Below, in pieces: positions 25,377-33,735 of a stretch of 64,000 nucleotides of DNA. The notes below the pieces were generated by a model. That model worked only from the letters and a program-made list of their open reading frames with translations. It searched no databases and was not told the DNA's origin. The DNA comes from an uncultured Roseibium sp. GTDB lineage: Bacteria > Pseudomonadota > Alphaproteobacteria > Rhizobiales > Stappiaceae. Position numbers and translations under genes: made by a program. How positions within the stretch are numbered: the stretch's first letter is position 1; each line of letters starts with the position of its first letter. Where the stretch lies: positions 1,462,001 to 1,526,000 of the forward strand of contig NZ_OY769915.1 of NCBI RefSeq assembly GCF_963669205.1, given 5' to 3'.

Positions 25377-27165
25377 AATAGAACTCGCGCCGCAGGGCGG
25401 AGTTATGCCAGGGAGACTGCGTTCCCCGCGTGGCATCGTAGACGTCTGCCTTGACCCGCTTCATCATGATCTCGATTTCGAGACCCGGAGTTTCGATATG
25501 CGACAACAGCGCCGTCGTGAACGGACTGTTGTCCTCGTCTCCGTCCAGCGCGACTTCCCCCGGCGCGGTTGCGAATCCGATGAGGATGTTGCCGCCGCCA
25601 GCCTGCGGCGCGGCAAGCCCGCGTTCCACCTGCGAACTTCTGCTCACTCCAAGGCTGCGCGAAAACCGGCGCGACAAGGGATTGTCCCGGCAGGCGTCCA
25701 GCAAAGCGATCGACAGACGCCCCGGCGCGTTCATGTAGTCCAGCAGGGTGCCGAGCTCGATGGTTTCAAAATCGACCGCGGTCTGATCTTCGAGTTTCGC
25801 GTCGATCGGAATGAGATAGTTGCGTCCGCTGAGCTGCATTGCATGACCGGCATAGAAGAACAGGGCGACATCGGCATCCTGTATGGCGCGGACATAGGCC
25901 CGGACGGTCCCTTCCATGGCCACCTTGCTCTGGTCAAGGCCGAGGATCACGGTGAACCCTAGGCGCTTGAGTGATTCCATCAGGTCCGTTGCGTCGTTCT
26001 TCGGATTGGGCAGCACCGGCGCATGTTCATAGGCGGAGTTTCCGATGATGAGCGCCACCCGTTTGCCTTCCGGAAGGGTTCCGAGATCCGGCAGGTTCGG
26101 CCCGGACTGGGTCAACTCGGTCGGCGTTGCAGGCGGCGGGGCAGCGTCGTTTTCATCCTTGTCCGGACCGATCGTCGGGATGGTGTTGGATGCGCTCTGG
26201 CGCGGTTGGGCCGCGTCGAGATACCGGCCATAGGCCCAGCCGCGCATGCCGTTGGAGAGTTCCACTTCAAACCAGGCACCCTGTTGCGCCAGCATGGTCA
26301 CGCCGGTTCCCTCAAGAAGTCTGGCAATTTCCGCAAAACTGGGGCCCGCACCGGTCCGCAGCGACAGGAAGGTGTCTCCGGACGCACTCAAGTTGCCGAC
26401 TACGCCGCGCCGGGGCGGGGTGATCGACCTCTTTGCGGCGGCGGCCGGCGCAACGGGCGCGGGTGCGACTGCGGGAGGGGCCGTGTATGCCGGGGCGGAC
26501 GAAACGTATTTTCCGTATGCCCAGCCTGTCCGTCCGTCCGAGAGCGCGACATTGAGCCAGGTCCCGCTTCTGCCGAGAATTGTCAGCGGCGTGTTCGCCC
26601 CCATTCTGGCAATCTCGCGGTACCGTGTACTCGGCCCGGTGCGCAGGGACAGGAAATTGTCGCCCGACGGATCGAGGCCGGTGACGTAGGCCTGCTGGGC
26701 GGATGGTGCGGGGGCGGGACGCCCTGGAGGCTGCGCGGAGATGCGGGTCGAGGCAAAGAGCGACTGGGACGCGCCGCCTGTGACACCCGTTGCCGACCAG
26801 ATTGCAAACTGGAAACGCTGGCCGTTGTGGAAATAGCTGTCGCCCGGAATGGCACCGGAAGAGATCAGGCTGGCCCTGTAACGATTGCCGTCGGGCTGCG
26901 TCATCCATCCGAGCGAAACGGCGAACCAGCCGTTGTTGGATTGGAAGACGGTTGTTTGCGGAAAACGGCCGGCAAAACCCCTGGCCGTGTTGATCGCCTC
27001 CGGGGCACTAGGACGGCTTGCGACGACAAGCCAGCCGCCGTTGCCGCCCGGAATGACGGCCGCCCGCGCATCCTGCAGCGAAAGGAAAAGCAGGCAGATC
27101 GCCGTCACGAGGAAAAATCCGGTGGCTTTCAGATGCGTTGCGGCGCTTGCTCCATGGCGATGCAT
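25366..27165 (-). CDS. Exported caspase family protein with two bacterial SH3 domains
   Basis: This is a 599-residue protein. It has a signal peptide (about 1-35), an SPOR-like or unknown segment (about 40-130), and two SH3_3 repeats, each starting FLSLRTG and ending GWAYG (about 165-220 and 258-315). A Pro/Thr-rich linker leads to a C-terminal caspase (C14) domain from about residue 365. Catalytic residues are visible: His in FFYAGHAMQ and Cys in LLDACRDNP. The start at 27165 has AAGGGGGA upstream. The protein should act in the periplasm or outside, with the SH3 domains binding the wall. Its 3' end overlaps the methyltransferase end by 11 bp, tail to tail. Confidence 0.9.
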   Translation of the reverse strand: MHRHGASAATHLKATGFFLVTAICLLFLSLQDARAAVIPGGNGGWLVVASRPSAPEAINTARGFAGRFPQTTVFQSNNGWFAVSLGWMTQPDGNRYRASLISSGAIPGDSYFHNGQRFQFAIWSATGVTGGASQSLFASTRISAQPPGRPAPAPSAQQAYVTGLDPSGDNFLSLRTGPSTRYREIARMGANTPLTILGRSGTWLNVALSDGRTGWAYGKYVSSAPAYTAPPAVAPAPVAPAAAAKRSITPPRRGVVGNLSASGDTFLSLRTGAGPSFAEIARLLEGTGVTMLAQQGAWFEVELSNGMRGWAYGRYLDAAQPRQSASNTIPTIGPDKDENDAAPPPATPTELTQSGPNLPDLGTLPEGKRVALIIGNSAYEHAPVLPNPKNDATDLMESLKRLGFTVILGLDQSKVAMEGTVRAYVRAIQDADVALFFYAGHAMQLSGRNYLIPIDAKLEDQTAVDFETIELGTLLDYMNAPGRLSIALLDACRDNPLSRRFSRSLGVSRSSQVERGLAAPQAGGGNILIGFATAPGEVALDGDEDNSPFTTALLSHIETPGLEIEIMMKRVKADVYDATRGTQSPWHNSALRREFYFRK

Positions 27166-27341
27166 ATCGTGTCCCCCTTGCGGAAGGAGTTTGCATCGTG
27201 TCCCGTCTGAATACCAGCGCAATCGCGGCGCGCGCATTTCGGATATGCCTGCGTTTTGCCGCTGAAAGCGTCGCTTCGCGGCGGGTCTGCCGGGCTGGTA
27301 AACCGGGTGGACAGCAGATGTGCCCACCCGGCAGGTCGCAA

Positions 27342-27773
27342 CTAGGTTCCGGCCGACAAACGCATGTAGGGCTCCCCGTTTGAGGTTTTCTTGACTGCAA
27401 CGCCATCGGGCTGGACAAGACAGGTCACCCGGCTTCGGAAAGCGGAAAAACTGTCGAACGTGACCACGTCGACCGGTTGATCGAACTGAACGGTCACACG
27501 GTACTGGTCCCTGGGCCCGGTTTTCGAAAGCGCCCTGATTTCACCCCGGAAAGGCTGCTGCATGTAGGTGCCGCTCACCCGGGAGCCAACCGGAAACGGA
27601 AAGTCGTTGGGCCGGGACGCGGTCGCGCAGGCCGTATTCCAGTCCCGGAAGCCATGTTGCGCGGAAACGAGTTCGAGCGCCTGGCTGTGGGAGAGCGTCT
27701 GGCCGTTGGCAGTGAGAGCCTTCCGCAAGCGTTTCGCCTGCGACTTCAGCTCCGTTACACTTGGAAGTGTCAT
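27342..27773 (-). CDS. Glyoxalase superfamily protein (PF20066-type)
   Basis: The 143-residue protein opens with the helical module LKSQAKRLRKALTANGQ then LSHSQALELVSAQHGFRDW, which I recall from the 'glyoxalase superfamily protein' group. The C-terminal 90 residues form a beta-rich domain (YRVTVQFDQPVDVV). The activity is unknown. A similar N-terminal helical module is present in the ankyrin protein at 60672. It sits between the caspase gene and dnaA on the minus strand. A weak hairpin with TTT (27303-27331) follows its stop. Confidence 0.7.
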   Translation of the reverse strand: MTLPSVTELKSQAKRLRKALTANGQTLSHSQALELVSAQHGFRDWNTACATASRPNDFPFPVGSRVSGTYMQQPFRGEIRALSKTGPRDQYRVTVQFDQPVDVVTFDSFSAFRSRVTCLVQPDGVAVKKTSNGEPYMRLSAGT

Positions 27774-28118
27774 GGTCTTACCTTTTCAAGAAAGGCAGGG
27801 TCGAAAGGCGATGCCTTCCGTCGGGGCCCGCATTGCCAGGTCCTGCACTGTCTTGTGAAGGTCGACAAGTCAACGATTGTGTTTCGTCGAAAGGAATTCA
27901 CCAAGGCATCATGCCTGCGGGCGGCCGGCTCCTTCGAACCGGCCCTGTAGGTAGGTTGCCCGATGCCGTCTGTCAACCGGCAAAAAACAAGCCGCTTGCG
28001 CGGCTTGAGGGATGGGAGGTTGGTAGGTGGAAACCGGTTTCAATCCTGCCGGTTCCGTTTGCAGCGGAGCCCTTGGGCACCGCCATTTGTTGAGAGGGCA
28101 GGGTGGCCCTGAAGCTCT
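27774..28118. other. Intergenic region, dnaA 3' side
   Basis: This 345 bp region between dnaA and the glyoxalase-superfamily gene contains the dnaA terminator and no supported gene. The rest shows no clear repeat, operator or RNA structure. Confidence 0.6.
27982..28006 (-). terminator. Rho-independent terminator downstream of dnaA
   Basis: On the minus strand: AAGCCGC, loop GCAA, GCGGCTT (27989-28006), followed by G and six T (complement of A27982-27987). It lies 112 bp after the dnaA stop. Confidence 0.85.
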
Positions 28119-29582
28119 TCAACTGTTGATCAGACGCTTGAGCAACTCGACTTCCTGTTCGAGGGCCTCGTCTTTGGTGATCATGTCCTCGATCTTGCGA
28201 ACGGCATGGAGCACGGTCGTGTGATCACGGTTTCCGAAGCGTCTGCCGATTTCGGGCAGCGACCGTCCGGTGACGACTTTGGCGATATACATCGCAATCT
28301 GCCTCGGACGCACCAGGGTGCGCGCCCTGCAGGACGACAGCAGGTCCGCCTTGGTGACGCTGAAATGCTTGCAGACAACCTGTTGGATTTCCTCGACCTT
28401 GATCGCACGCGGTTCACCGATACGCACCAGGTCATGGAGCGTCTTTTCTGCGAGATCCATCGTGACGGGTTGCCTCGTCAGCTGATTGTGTGCGAACAGC
28501 CGGTTCAAGGCACCTTCAAGGTCGCGTGCCGACGAAATGACATAGCGGGCTATGTAATCGGCAACAGTGTCGGGAACGGAGAAGGACGGATGCGTGCGCC
28601 GGGCCGCTGAAATCCGATTCCGCAGGATTTCGTGGCGCAGGGCGTAGTCGGTCGCCTGGATACTGACCACTTCGCCTGTCTGGATGCGTTGCATGACCGT
28701 GGCGCTCAGGGTTCCCAGTGCGTCCGGGGCCCTGTCGGCTGCCATGATGATCTGGCGCGGGGTCTCCATCAGGATATCGAGCGTTCTGCTGAACTCATCG
28801 TGCCCCTGTTTCCCGTGCAGAAACTGAAGGTCGTCCACGAGCAGAAGATCAATGGACTTCATGGCTTGCCGCAAGACCGGAAAGGCCGGTGTCCGCAGGG
28901 CAGGCACGAGATGGTACATGAAGAACTCGGCTGAAAGATAGGCAACGCTCCGGCCCCTGCGTCTGGCTTCCATTGCGGCGGCCTGAAGCAGATGGGTTTT
29001 GCCGATGCCGGTCCCGGAATGCATGAAAAGCATAGACAGGCTGCCGTCATGGTCTGCGGCCATCTGGCGGATCGCCGCGCACGCAAGGCTGTTGGAAGCC
29101 CCTTCGGCAAAGGTTTCGAATGTGAGTTTGGGATTGAGCGCTGCCCCGCTCAGGAACTCTGCGGCCGCTTCTTCGCCCGTATCCGCAAGGCAGGGAATGC
29201 CCGCAAGGCCGGATGACGAACCAATTTGCGGCACGCTTTCAAAAGGAGCCGGGCGTCCGCTGATGCGGCGCGCCGTGATGGCCTTTGGCGGCTGACTGAC
29301 ATTGATCCGACGCGGCCTGAGAGCGCCGCGCACCGTCAGCTCAACGCGATTGATGTCATCGATTTCGCGTTTCCATAGACCGACAAGCTTCTGTTCGTAA
29401 TTGCTCTTGATCCAGTTCTTCAAGAAACGCGTGGGAACGGAGAGACGAACTGAATCACCAACGGTTTCTTCGTGCTTTACCCTCCCGAACCAATTTGAAA
29501 AGACATCCTCTCCGAGTTCATTTTTTAGTTCTTTTTTCACACGATCCCAATGATCCGAACTCGCTAAGTTCTGAACCTGCAT
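28119..29582 (-). CDS. dnaA: Chromosomal replication initiator protein DnaA
   Basis: The 487-residue product has all four DnaA domains. These are the N-terminal DnaB/DiaA-binding part (W in DHWDRVKKELKNELGEDVF), a variable linker, and the AAA+ domain with Walker A SGTGIGKTHL, Walker B LLLVDDLQFLHGK and sensor 2 SARDLEGALNRL. The C-terminal DNA-binding domain contains RSLPEIGRRFGNRDHTTVLH. The SGxGxGKT form of Walker A and the EVELLKRLI end are as in Rhizobiales DnaA, so this looks like the main initiator. ATG 29582 is preferred: GGAGG lies 5 nt upstream. ATG 29594 adds four residues and has no site. Confidence 0.95.
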   Translation of the reverse strand: MQVQNLASSDHWDRVKKELKNELGEDVFSNWFGRVKHEETVGDSVRLSVPTRFLKNWIKSNYEQKLVGLWKREIDDINRVELTVRGALRPRRINVSQPPKAITARRISGRPAPFESVPQIGSSSGLAGIPCLADTGEEAAAEFLSGAALNPKLTFETFAEGASNSLACAAIRQMAADHDGSLSMLFMHSGTGIGKTHLLQAAAMEARRRGRSVAYLSAEFFMYHLVPALRTPAFPVLRQAMKSIDLLLVDDLQFLHGKQGHDEFSRTLDILMETPRQIIMAADRAPDALGTLSATVMQRIQTGEVVSIQATDYALRHEILRNRISAARRTHPSFSVPDTVADYIARYVISSARDLEGALNRLFAHNQLTRQPVTMDLAEKTLHDLVRIGEPRAIKVEEIQQVVCKHFSVTKADLLSSCRARTLVRPRQIAMYIAKVVTGRSLPEIGRRFGNRDHTTVLHAVRKIEDMITKDEALEQEVELLKRLINS

Positions 29583-30517
29583 TAAGGCCTCCATGTGAGA
29601 GAGCGATGGGGTCGATCTCTCTCGTGCACTGTCTAAGAGCCACGAATTCCGCCTTCGTCACTCTTTTTGCTTTTGTTAGGTCTTTCGACCGGGTGGCTTA
29701 TTTGCGCCGATGACACATCATTAACCTTTTACTTACCACGTTTACAAATAGCTTATTCTTATGAGGTCATAGACGGTTCGTATCTTTCTTCTATAAGATG
29801 TAGGCTTGGTTGTATGTGGATTATTACATGAAAAACCTGCGCCTCTATCTGTATCAGGACTTTTCACAAGTCCTGCCCGAGATTTCCTCCTCTGGCTGTT
29901 TCGGCTCTGCCTATAGGCATGCAAGCATATTTAAGAAAATTTTAGTTTTTAGGGGCTTTTTCTGGAAGTTTTCAAAAGATGAATATGAAACTGGTCAGTT
30001 TCGTCGATGCAAAATTCCTCGTCTCATTGAAAAATAAGTCATTTTTTACAAGTGCCGGGGTCCCGGTCCAAACTCTGCCTCGGCGCGAGTCACGATTTCC
30101 CAAGGCCCAGGCGGCTCATACTGGAACGATTTTGGAGCAAACTGGGGACAACTGCGCGACGGGAAACAACGATGTCGTGCAAATTCATGTCCGCCGGGAC
30201 CTATCGTCGATGATCGTAATCGCAAGCCGAATCAGCAGGCTGCCGGACGTTTTGAAATTAGATGTTTCACAAAGGGGGCGGAAAGCGGCAAGCAGGTTGC
30301 TACCGGAGCGGGTAGCAATTTCCCGATCTCGTCATGTCCGGGTATCGGGAAACCCCTTTGTCTGCCCGCGCAGCAAAATCGAGTACAACTCGGCTACGCT
30401 CAAGAATTGCATAAGTAATTCGCCGGGGCGGTGGCAGGGCTGCTTGCCAACCAATCTACGGGTGTATTTTTCGCCTGTCGGCGGGCTGGAGTGTGGCCTC
30501 ACTTATGGATCCTGACC
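29583..30517. other. Gene-free AT-rich region upstream of dnaA
   Basis: This is 0.93 kb without a supported gene; the longest frame (29979-30515) has no family features. Base composition drops markedly at about 29690-30050. Sites within one mismatch of a DnaA box are TGTGGATTA (29815-29823), CTTTTCACA (near 29870) and TGTTTCACA (near 30265). They could be autoregulatory or origin-related, but none is exact. rpsT, commonly beside dnaA in Rhizobiales, is absent. The right third holds a three-stem structure (30270-30360). Confidence 0.5.
30270..30360. other. Predicted three-way-junction structured element
   Basis: Three perfect stems nest exactly. The outer stem is CAAAGGGG (30270-30277) with CCCCTTTG (30353-30360). 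Hairpin 1 is TTGCTACC/GGTAGCAA (30297-30318). Hairpin 2 is TTTCCCGAT/ATCGGGAAA (30319-30352). Hairpins 1 and 2 and the closing stem abut without spacer; 19 unpaired bases lie on the left. No coding or T-run is attached. It may be a structured RNA or a palindromic mobile repeat; the strand is not determined. Confidence 0.55.
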
Positions 30518-30521
30518 CTAG
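30503..30521. repeat. Palindromic repeat copy at the 3' end of the FAD oxidoreductase gene
   Basis: TTATGGATCCTGACCCTAG matches the MITE end (TTTATGGGTCCGTACCCCAG) and contains the TAG stop (30518-30520, minus strand) of the adjacent gene. Confidence 0.65.
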
Positions 30522-31930
30522 AGAATCCGGCCGGGATTCAGCAGGTTCTTCGGATCGAATTCGCGCTTGATCCTGCGCATGAGGTCCAGCTCGATGTCGG
30601 ATTTGACCGACTTGAGAAGGTCCCGCTTCAAGCGGCCGATGCCGTGCTCGGCGGATATGCTGCCACCGAATTCACCGACGATCCCGTGAACGATCTCATT
30701 CATCTCGTCCCATTTCGAAAGGTAGTCGGACTTGTCGGCTCCCAAGGGCTGGCTGACATTGAAATGGATGTTGCCGTCGCCGATATGGCCGAACGGCACG
30801 GGTCTGCATCCGGGCACGAATGTTTCCACGGCTGCCATCGCCTTGTCGAGAAAATCGGGGACAGAGGCAACGGGGACGGAGACATCGTGCTTGATCGAAC
30901 CGCCTTCCGCCTTTTGCACCTCCGACATGCCGTGCCGGATGTGCCAGAAATCCTGAACCTGGGCCAGGCTTTCGGCAAAGGCCGCGTCCTCGACCAGGCC
31001 GTTTTCGAACGCTTCGCCGAGGATGCCTTCCAGGAGATCACGCACGGGAAAGGCATCGGAGCCGCTCGACAGTTCCATGAGCACGTACCAGGAATGTTTT
31101 CCTGCAAGCGGGTCACGCGCACCGTTCAGGTGCGACAGGCAAAATTCGAGCCCCACTCTCGGCATGATTTCAAACCCGGTCAGGACGGGACCGGCCTGGG
31201 CCTTTGCTTCGGTGAACAGGCCGAGTGCCGCCTGCGGCGTCGCCAGTCCGACAAAAGCCGCTTCCAGTTTCTTCGGTTTGGGAAAAAGCTTGAGAGAGGC
31301 AGCCGTAATTATCCCCAGGGTACCCTCCGCACCGATAAATAATTGTTTCAAATCATAACCGGTATTGTCCTTTCTGAGGCTTCTCAGACCGTCCCAGATC
31401 TCACCGGAGGGGAGGACGACCTCGAGCCCCAGAACAAGGTCTCGCGTGTTGCCGTAGGAAAGGACTGCGGTGCCGCCTGCGTTGGTGGAGATGTTGCCAC
31501 CGATCTGACAGGACCCCTGCGCACCGAGGGACAGGGGAAACAGGCGGTCGACCTTTTCCGCCTCGTTGTGCAGGTTTTCCAGGACCACGCCGGACTCCAC
31601 CGTGATGGTGAAACCGGCGGCGTCCACCACGCGGATCTTCGTCAGCCGCGCAAGCGACAGGACGAATTCATCCCCGGTTTCCTGCGGGATTTGGCCCCCG
31701 ACCAGACCCGTGTTGCCTCCCTGCGGCACGACCTTGAGATCATGCTCATAGGCATATTTCATGACCGCACTCACCTCTTCGGTGGTCCCGGGGCGCAGCA
31801 CGATCGGGGTCACGCCACGGTAAAGGTCCCGCCACTCGGTCAGGTAGGGTTCCTGGTCAGCAGGTGTTGTCAGAACGTTCGCAGCGCCGATCAATTCAGC
31901 GAAACGGTCGGCATGTGCAGTCTGCACCAT
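30518..31930 (-). CDS. FAD-binding oxidoreductase (D-2-hydroxyglutarate/D-lactate dehydrogenase type)
   Basis: The 470-residue flavoprotein belongs to the FAD_binding_4/FAD-oxidase_C (GlcD/D2HGDH) family. Motifs seen: VVPQGGNTGLVGGQ (FAD pyrophosphate site), GSCQIGGNISTNAGG, FIGAEGTLGIIT, GHIGDGNIHFNV with metal-binding His, and AEHGIGRLKRD near the C-terminus. It would oxidise a D-2-hydroxyacid; the exact substrate is not readable. There is no GlcE or GlcF partner nearby, which favours a D-2-hydroxyglutarate or D-lactate type over glycolate oxidase. The stop codon lies in a palindromic repeat. Confidence 0.88.
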   Translation of the reverse strand: MVQTAHADRFAELIGAANVLTTPADQEPYLTEWRDLYRGVTPIVLRPGTTEEVSAVMKYAYEHDLKVVPQGGNTGLVGGQIPQETGDEFVLSLARLTKIRVVDAAGFTITVESGVVLENLHNEAEKVDRLFPLSLGAQGSCQIGGNISTNAGGTAVLSYGNTRDLVLGLEVVLPSGEIWDGLRSLRKDNTGYDLKQLFIGAEGTLGIITAASLKLFPKPKKLEAAFVGLATPQAALGLFTEAKAQAGPVLTGFEIMPRVGLEFCLSHLNGARDPLAGKHSWYVLMELSSGSDAFPVRDLLEGILGEAFENGLVEDAAFAESLAQVQDFWHIRHGMSEVQKAEGGSIKHDVSVPVASVPDFLDKAMAAVETFVPGCRPVPFGHIGDGNIHFNVSQPLGADKSDYLSKWDEMNEIVHGIVGEFGGSISAEHGIGRLKRDLLKSVKSDIELDLMRRIKREFDPKNLLNPGRIL

Positions 31931-32098
31931 GTGCGGGATCCTCGTGAAGGTGAGCAGGAAATCAGCGCGCTAACATAATGACACTTGCCTCTTCCGTCGA
32001 CGGTGCATTCGGTCGCTGCGAGCCTTGAAGGAACAAACCCCTTGTGCCATAGGAGGCCAGCCCGTTCGGGCGGTAGGGAATCCTGTTCGGAGATAAAG

Positions 32099-32920
32099 AT
32101 GGCGGAAGCAGCGCGCGGACTGATGAATGGCAAACGCGGCCTGATCATGGGCGTGGCAAACAACAAGTCGATTGCCTGGGGAATTGCCAAAGCACTTGCC
32201 GACGCGGGCGCTGAACTCGCCCTGACCTATCAGGGAGATGCACTGAAGAAACGGGTTGAGCCGCTTGCGGACCAGTTGGGTGCGATCGTCGCAGGACATT
32301 GCGATGTCACCGAAGGCGAGACCATCGATGCCGTGTTCAATCTGCTTGAGGAAAAGTGGGGCGGGATCGACTTCGTTGTGCACGCTGTCGCGTTTTCGGA
32401 CAAGGCGGAGCTGACAGGCCGGTTCGTCGATACCTCTTCCGACAACTTCGCCCGCACGATGGACATTTCCTGTTACTCGCTGACAGCCGTCACGCAGCGC
32501 GCCGAGAAACTCATGCCGGAAGGCGGGTCCATCCTCACTTTGACCTACTATGGCGCCGAGAAGGTCATGCCGCACTACAATGTCATGGGGGTCGCCAAGG
32601 CCGCGCTCGAGACGAGTGTGAAATATCTTGCGATGGATCTGGGACCGCAGAACATCCGGGTCAACGCGATTTCCGCCGGGCCGATCAAGACGCTGGCGGC
32701 ATCCGGCATCGGCGATTTCCGCTATATCCTGAAGTGGAATGAATACAATTCGCCGCTCAGGCGCACGGTGACGATCGAGGAAGTCGGAGACAGTGCCCTG
32801 TTTCTGCTGTCCGATCTCGGGCGCGGTGTCACCGGCGAGATCCAGCATGTCGACTGCGGCTACAACATCGTCGGCATGAAGGCGGTCGACGCTCCCGACA
32901 TCTCCGTCGTCAAGGACTGA
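32099..32920 (+). CDS. fabI: Enoyl-[acyl-carrier-protein] reductase [NADH] FabI
   Basis: FabI reduces the enoyl-ACP double bond in the last step of each fatty acid elongation round. The 273-residue SDR-fold protein has GVANNKSIAWGIAKAL at the cofactor site, HAVAFSDKAEL, and the FabI active site YYGAEKVMPHYNVMGVAKAA with Tyr and Lys in YNVMGVAK. It also carries VNAISAGPIKTLAASGI. ATG 32099 has GGAG 7 nt upstream; the longer frame from 31985 lacks support. It is followed by a good terminator and then the histidine phosphatase gene. Confidence 0.95.
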   Translation: MAEAARGLMNGKRGLIMGVANNKSIAWGIAKALADAGAELALTYQGDALKKRVEPLADQLGAIVAGHCDVTEGETIDAVFNLLEEKWGGIDFVVHAVAFSDKAELTGRFVDTSSDNFARTMDISCYSLTAVTQRAEKLMPEGGSILTLTYYGAEKVMPHYNVMGVAKAALETSVKYLAMDLGPQNIRVNAISAGPIKTLAASGIGDFRYILKWNEYNSPLRRTVTIEEVGDSALFLLSDLGRGVTGEIQHVDCGYNIVGMKAVDAPDISVVKD

Positions 32921-32929
32921 GAAATTCAT

Positions 32930-32955
32930 TGGCCGGTCACCGGCCATTTTCTTTT
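32930..32955 (+). terminator. Rho-independent terminator after fabI
   Basis: TGGCCGG (32930-32936), loop TCA, CCGGCCA (32940-32946), then TTTTCTTTT. It lies 10 bp after the fabI stop. Confidence 0.9.
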
Positions 32956-32993
32956 CTGAGGCGCGCGCCTCACGGTTTGTCTGGCAATACGGC

Positions 32994-33638
32994 ATGACGA
33001 AAGTGTTCTCTCCCGGTCCGAACGTTCAGCTGCCCAGGATCCATGATCCGGCATTTCTCGTGTTCGTGCGGCACGGGCAGACCGACTGGAACCGTGAAGG
33101 CCGGATGCAGGGTCACCGCGATATTCCGCTGAACGAAACCGGCCGGGGGCAGGCGGCGCAGAACGGCGAACGGCTGCGCGCGTTTCTGGAAAAGGAAGGC
33201 CTCGATCCCGACGGGCTTGATTTCGTTTCCTCTCCGCTCGGACGCACCCGATCCACAATGGAGCTTGTTCGCGCTGGCCTGGGTTTGCCGGAGGAAGACT
33301 ATCGCCTCGAGCAGCGCGTTGCCGAACTGACGTTTGGGGACTGGGAAGGGTTCACGTTCGAGGATCTTGCCGACGACGAGCAGGAACTGCTGCTGCATCG
33401 GCGCGCGGACAAGTGGCGCTTCGTTCCGCCGCGCGGCGAAAGCTACGAGATGCTGGCCGAGCGCGTCGGTGCCTGGCTCAAGACTGTCTCAAGGCCCACG
33501 GTCGTGGTTTCGCATGGCGGGGTGTTCCGCGTCGTGCGGGGATTGCTTGAAGGCCTCGAAAGCATCCACGTTCCCAAGCTGGATGCTCCTCAGGACAAGG
33601 TCTTTGTCTGGAGAAACGGCCGCTTCGCGGACATTTGA
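32994..33638 (+). CDS. Histidine phosphatase family protein
   Basis: This 214-residue phosphoglycerate mutase-like protein has the catalytic motif FVRHGQTDWNREGRMQGHRD (about 23-42), with the phosphoacceptor His in RHG. The second half of the active site contains VVVSHGGVFRVVRGLL. Conserved Glu is in AELTFGDWEG. It probably acts as a broad phosphatase; the substrate is unknown. Genes of this type commonly sit near fabI and aroC in Rhizobiales. Here it is separated from aroC by DUF3095 and an EAL gene. Confidence 0.88.
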   Translation: MTKVFSPGPNVQLPRIHDPAFLVFVRHGQTDWNREGRMQGHRDIPLNETGRGQAAQNGERLRAFLEKEGLDPDGLDFVSSPLGRTRSTMELVRAGLGLPEEDYRLEQRVAELTFGDWEGFTFEDLADDEQELLLHRRADKWRFVPPRGESYEMLAERVGAWLKTVSRPTVVVSHGGVFRVVRGLLEGLESIHVPKLDAPQDKVFVWRNGRFADI

Positions 33639-33735
33639 CCTTCCGAGACACAAATAAGTTACACTGAGGTCATCGCTTCCGATGATCGGCCGTGGCGTGT
33701 GCCGCGTACGCTCACCAATTAGAGGGGGCAAGACC

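Noticed and set aside
28119..29582. DnaA Walker A with Ser in place of the first Gly, considered as a sign of an inactive paralogue
   Set aside because: Rhizobiales DnaA proteins, as I know them, have the same SGxGxGKT form and the same C-terminus.
29979..30515. 178-codon plus-strand frame upstream of the FAD oxidoreductase
   Set aside because: No ribosome site or family features, it reads through the three-stem structure and the repeat, and its composition is unlike neighbours.
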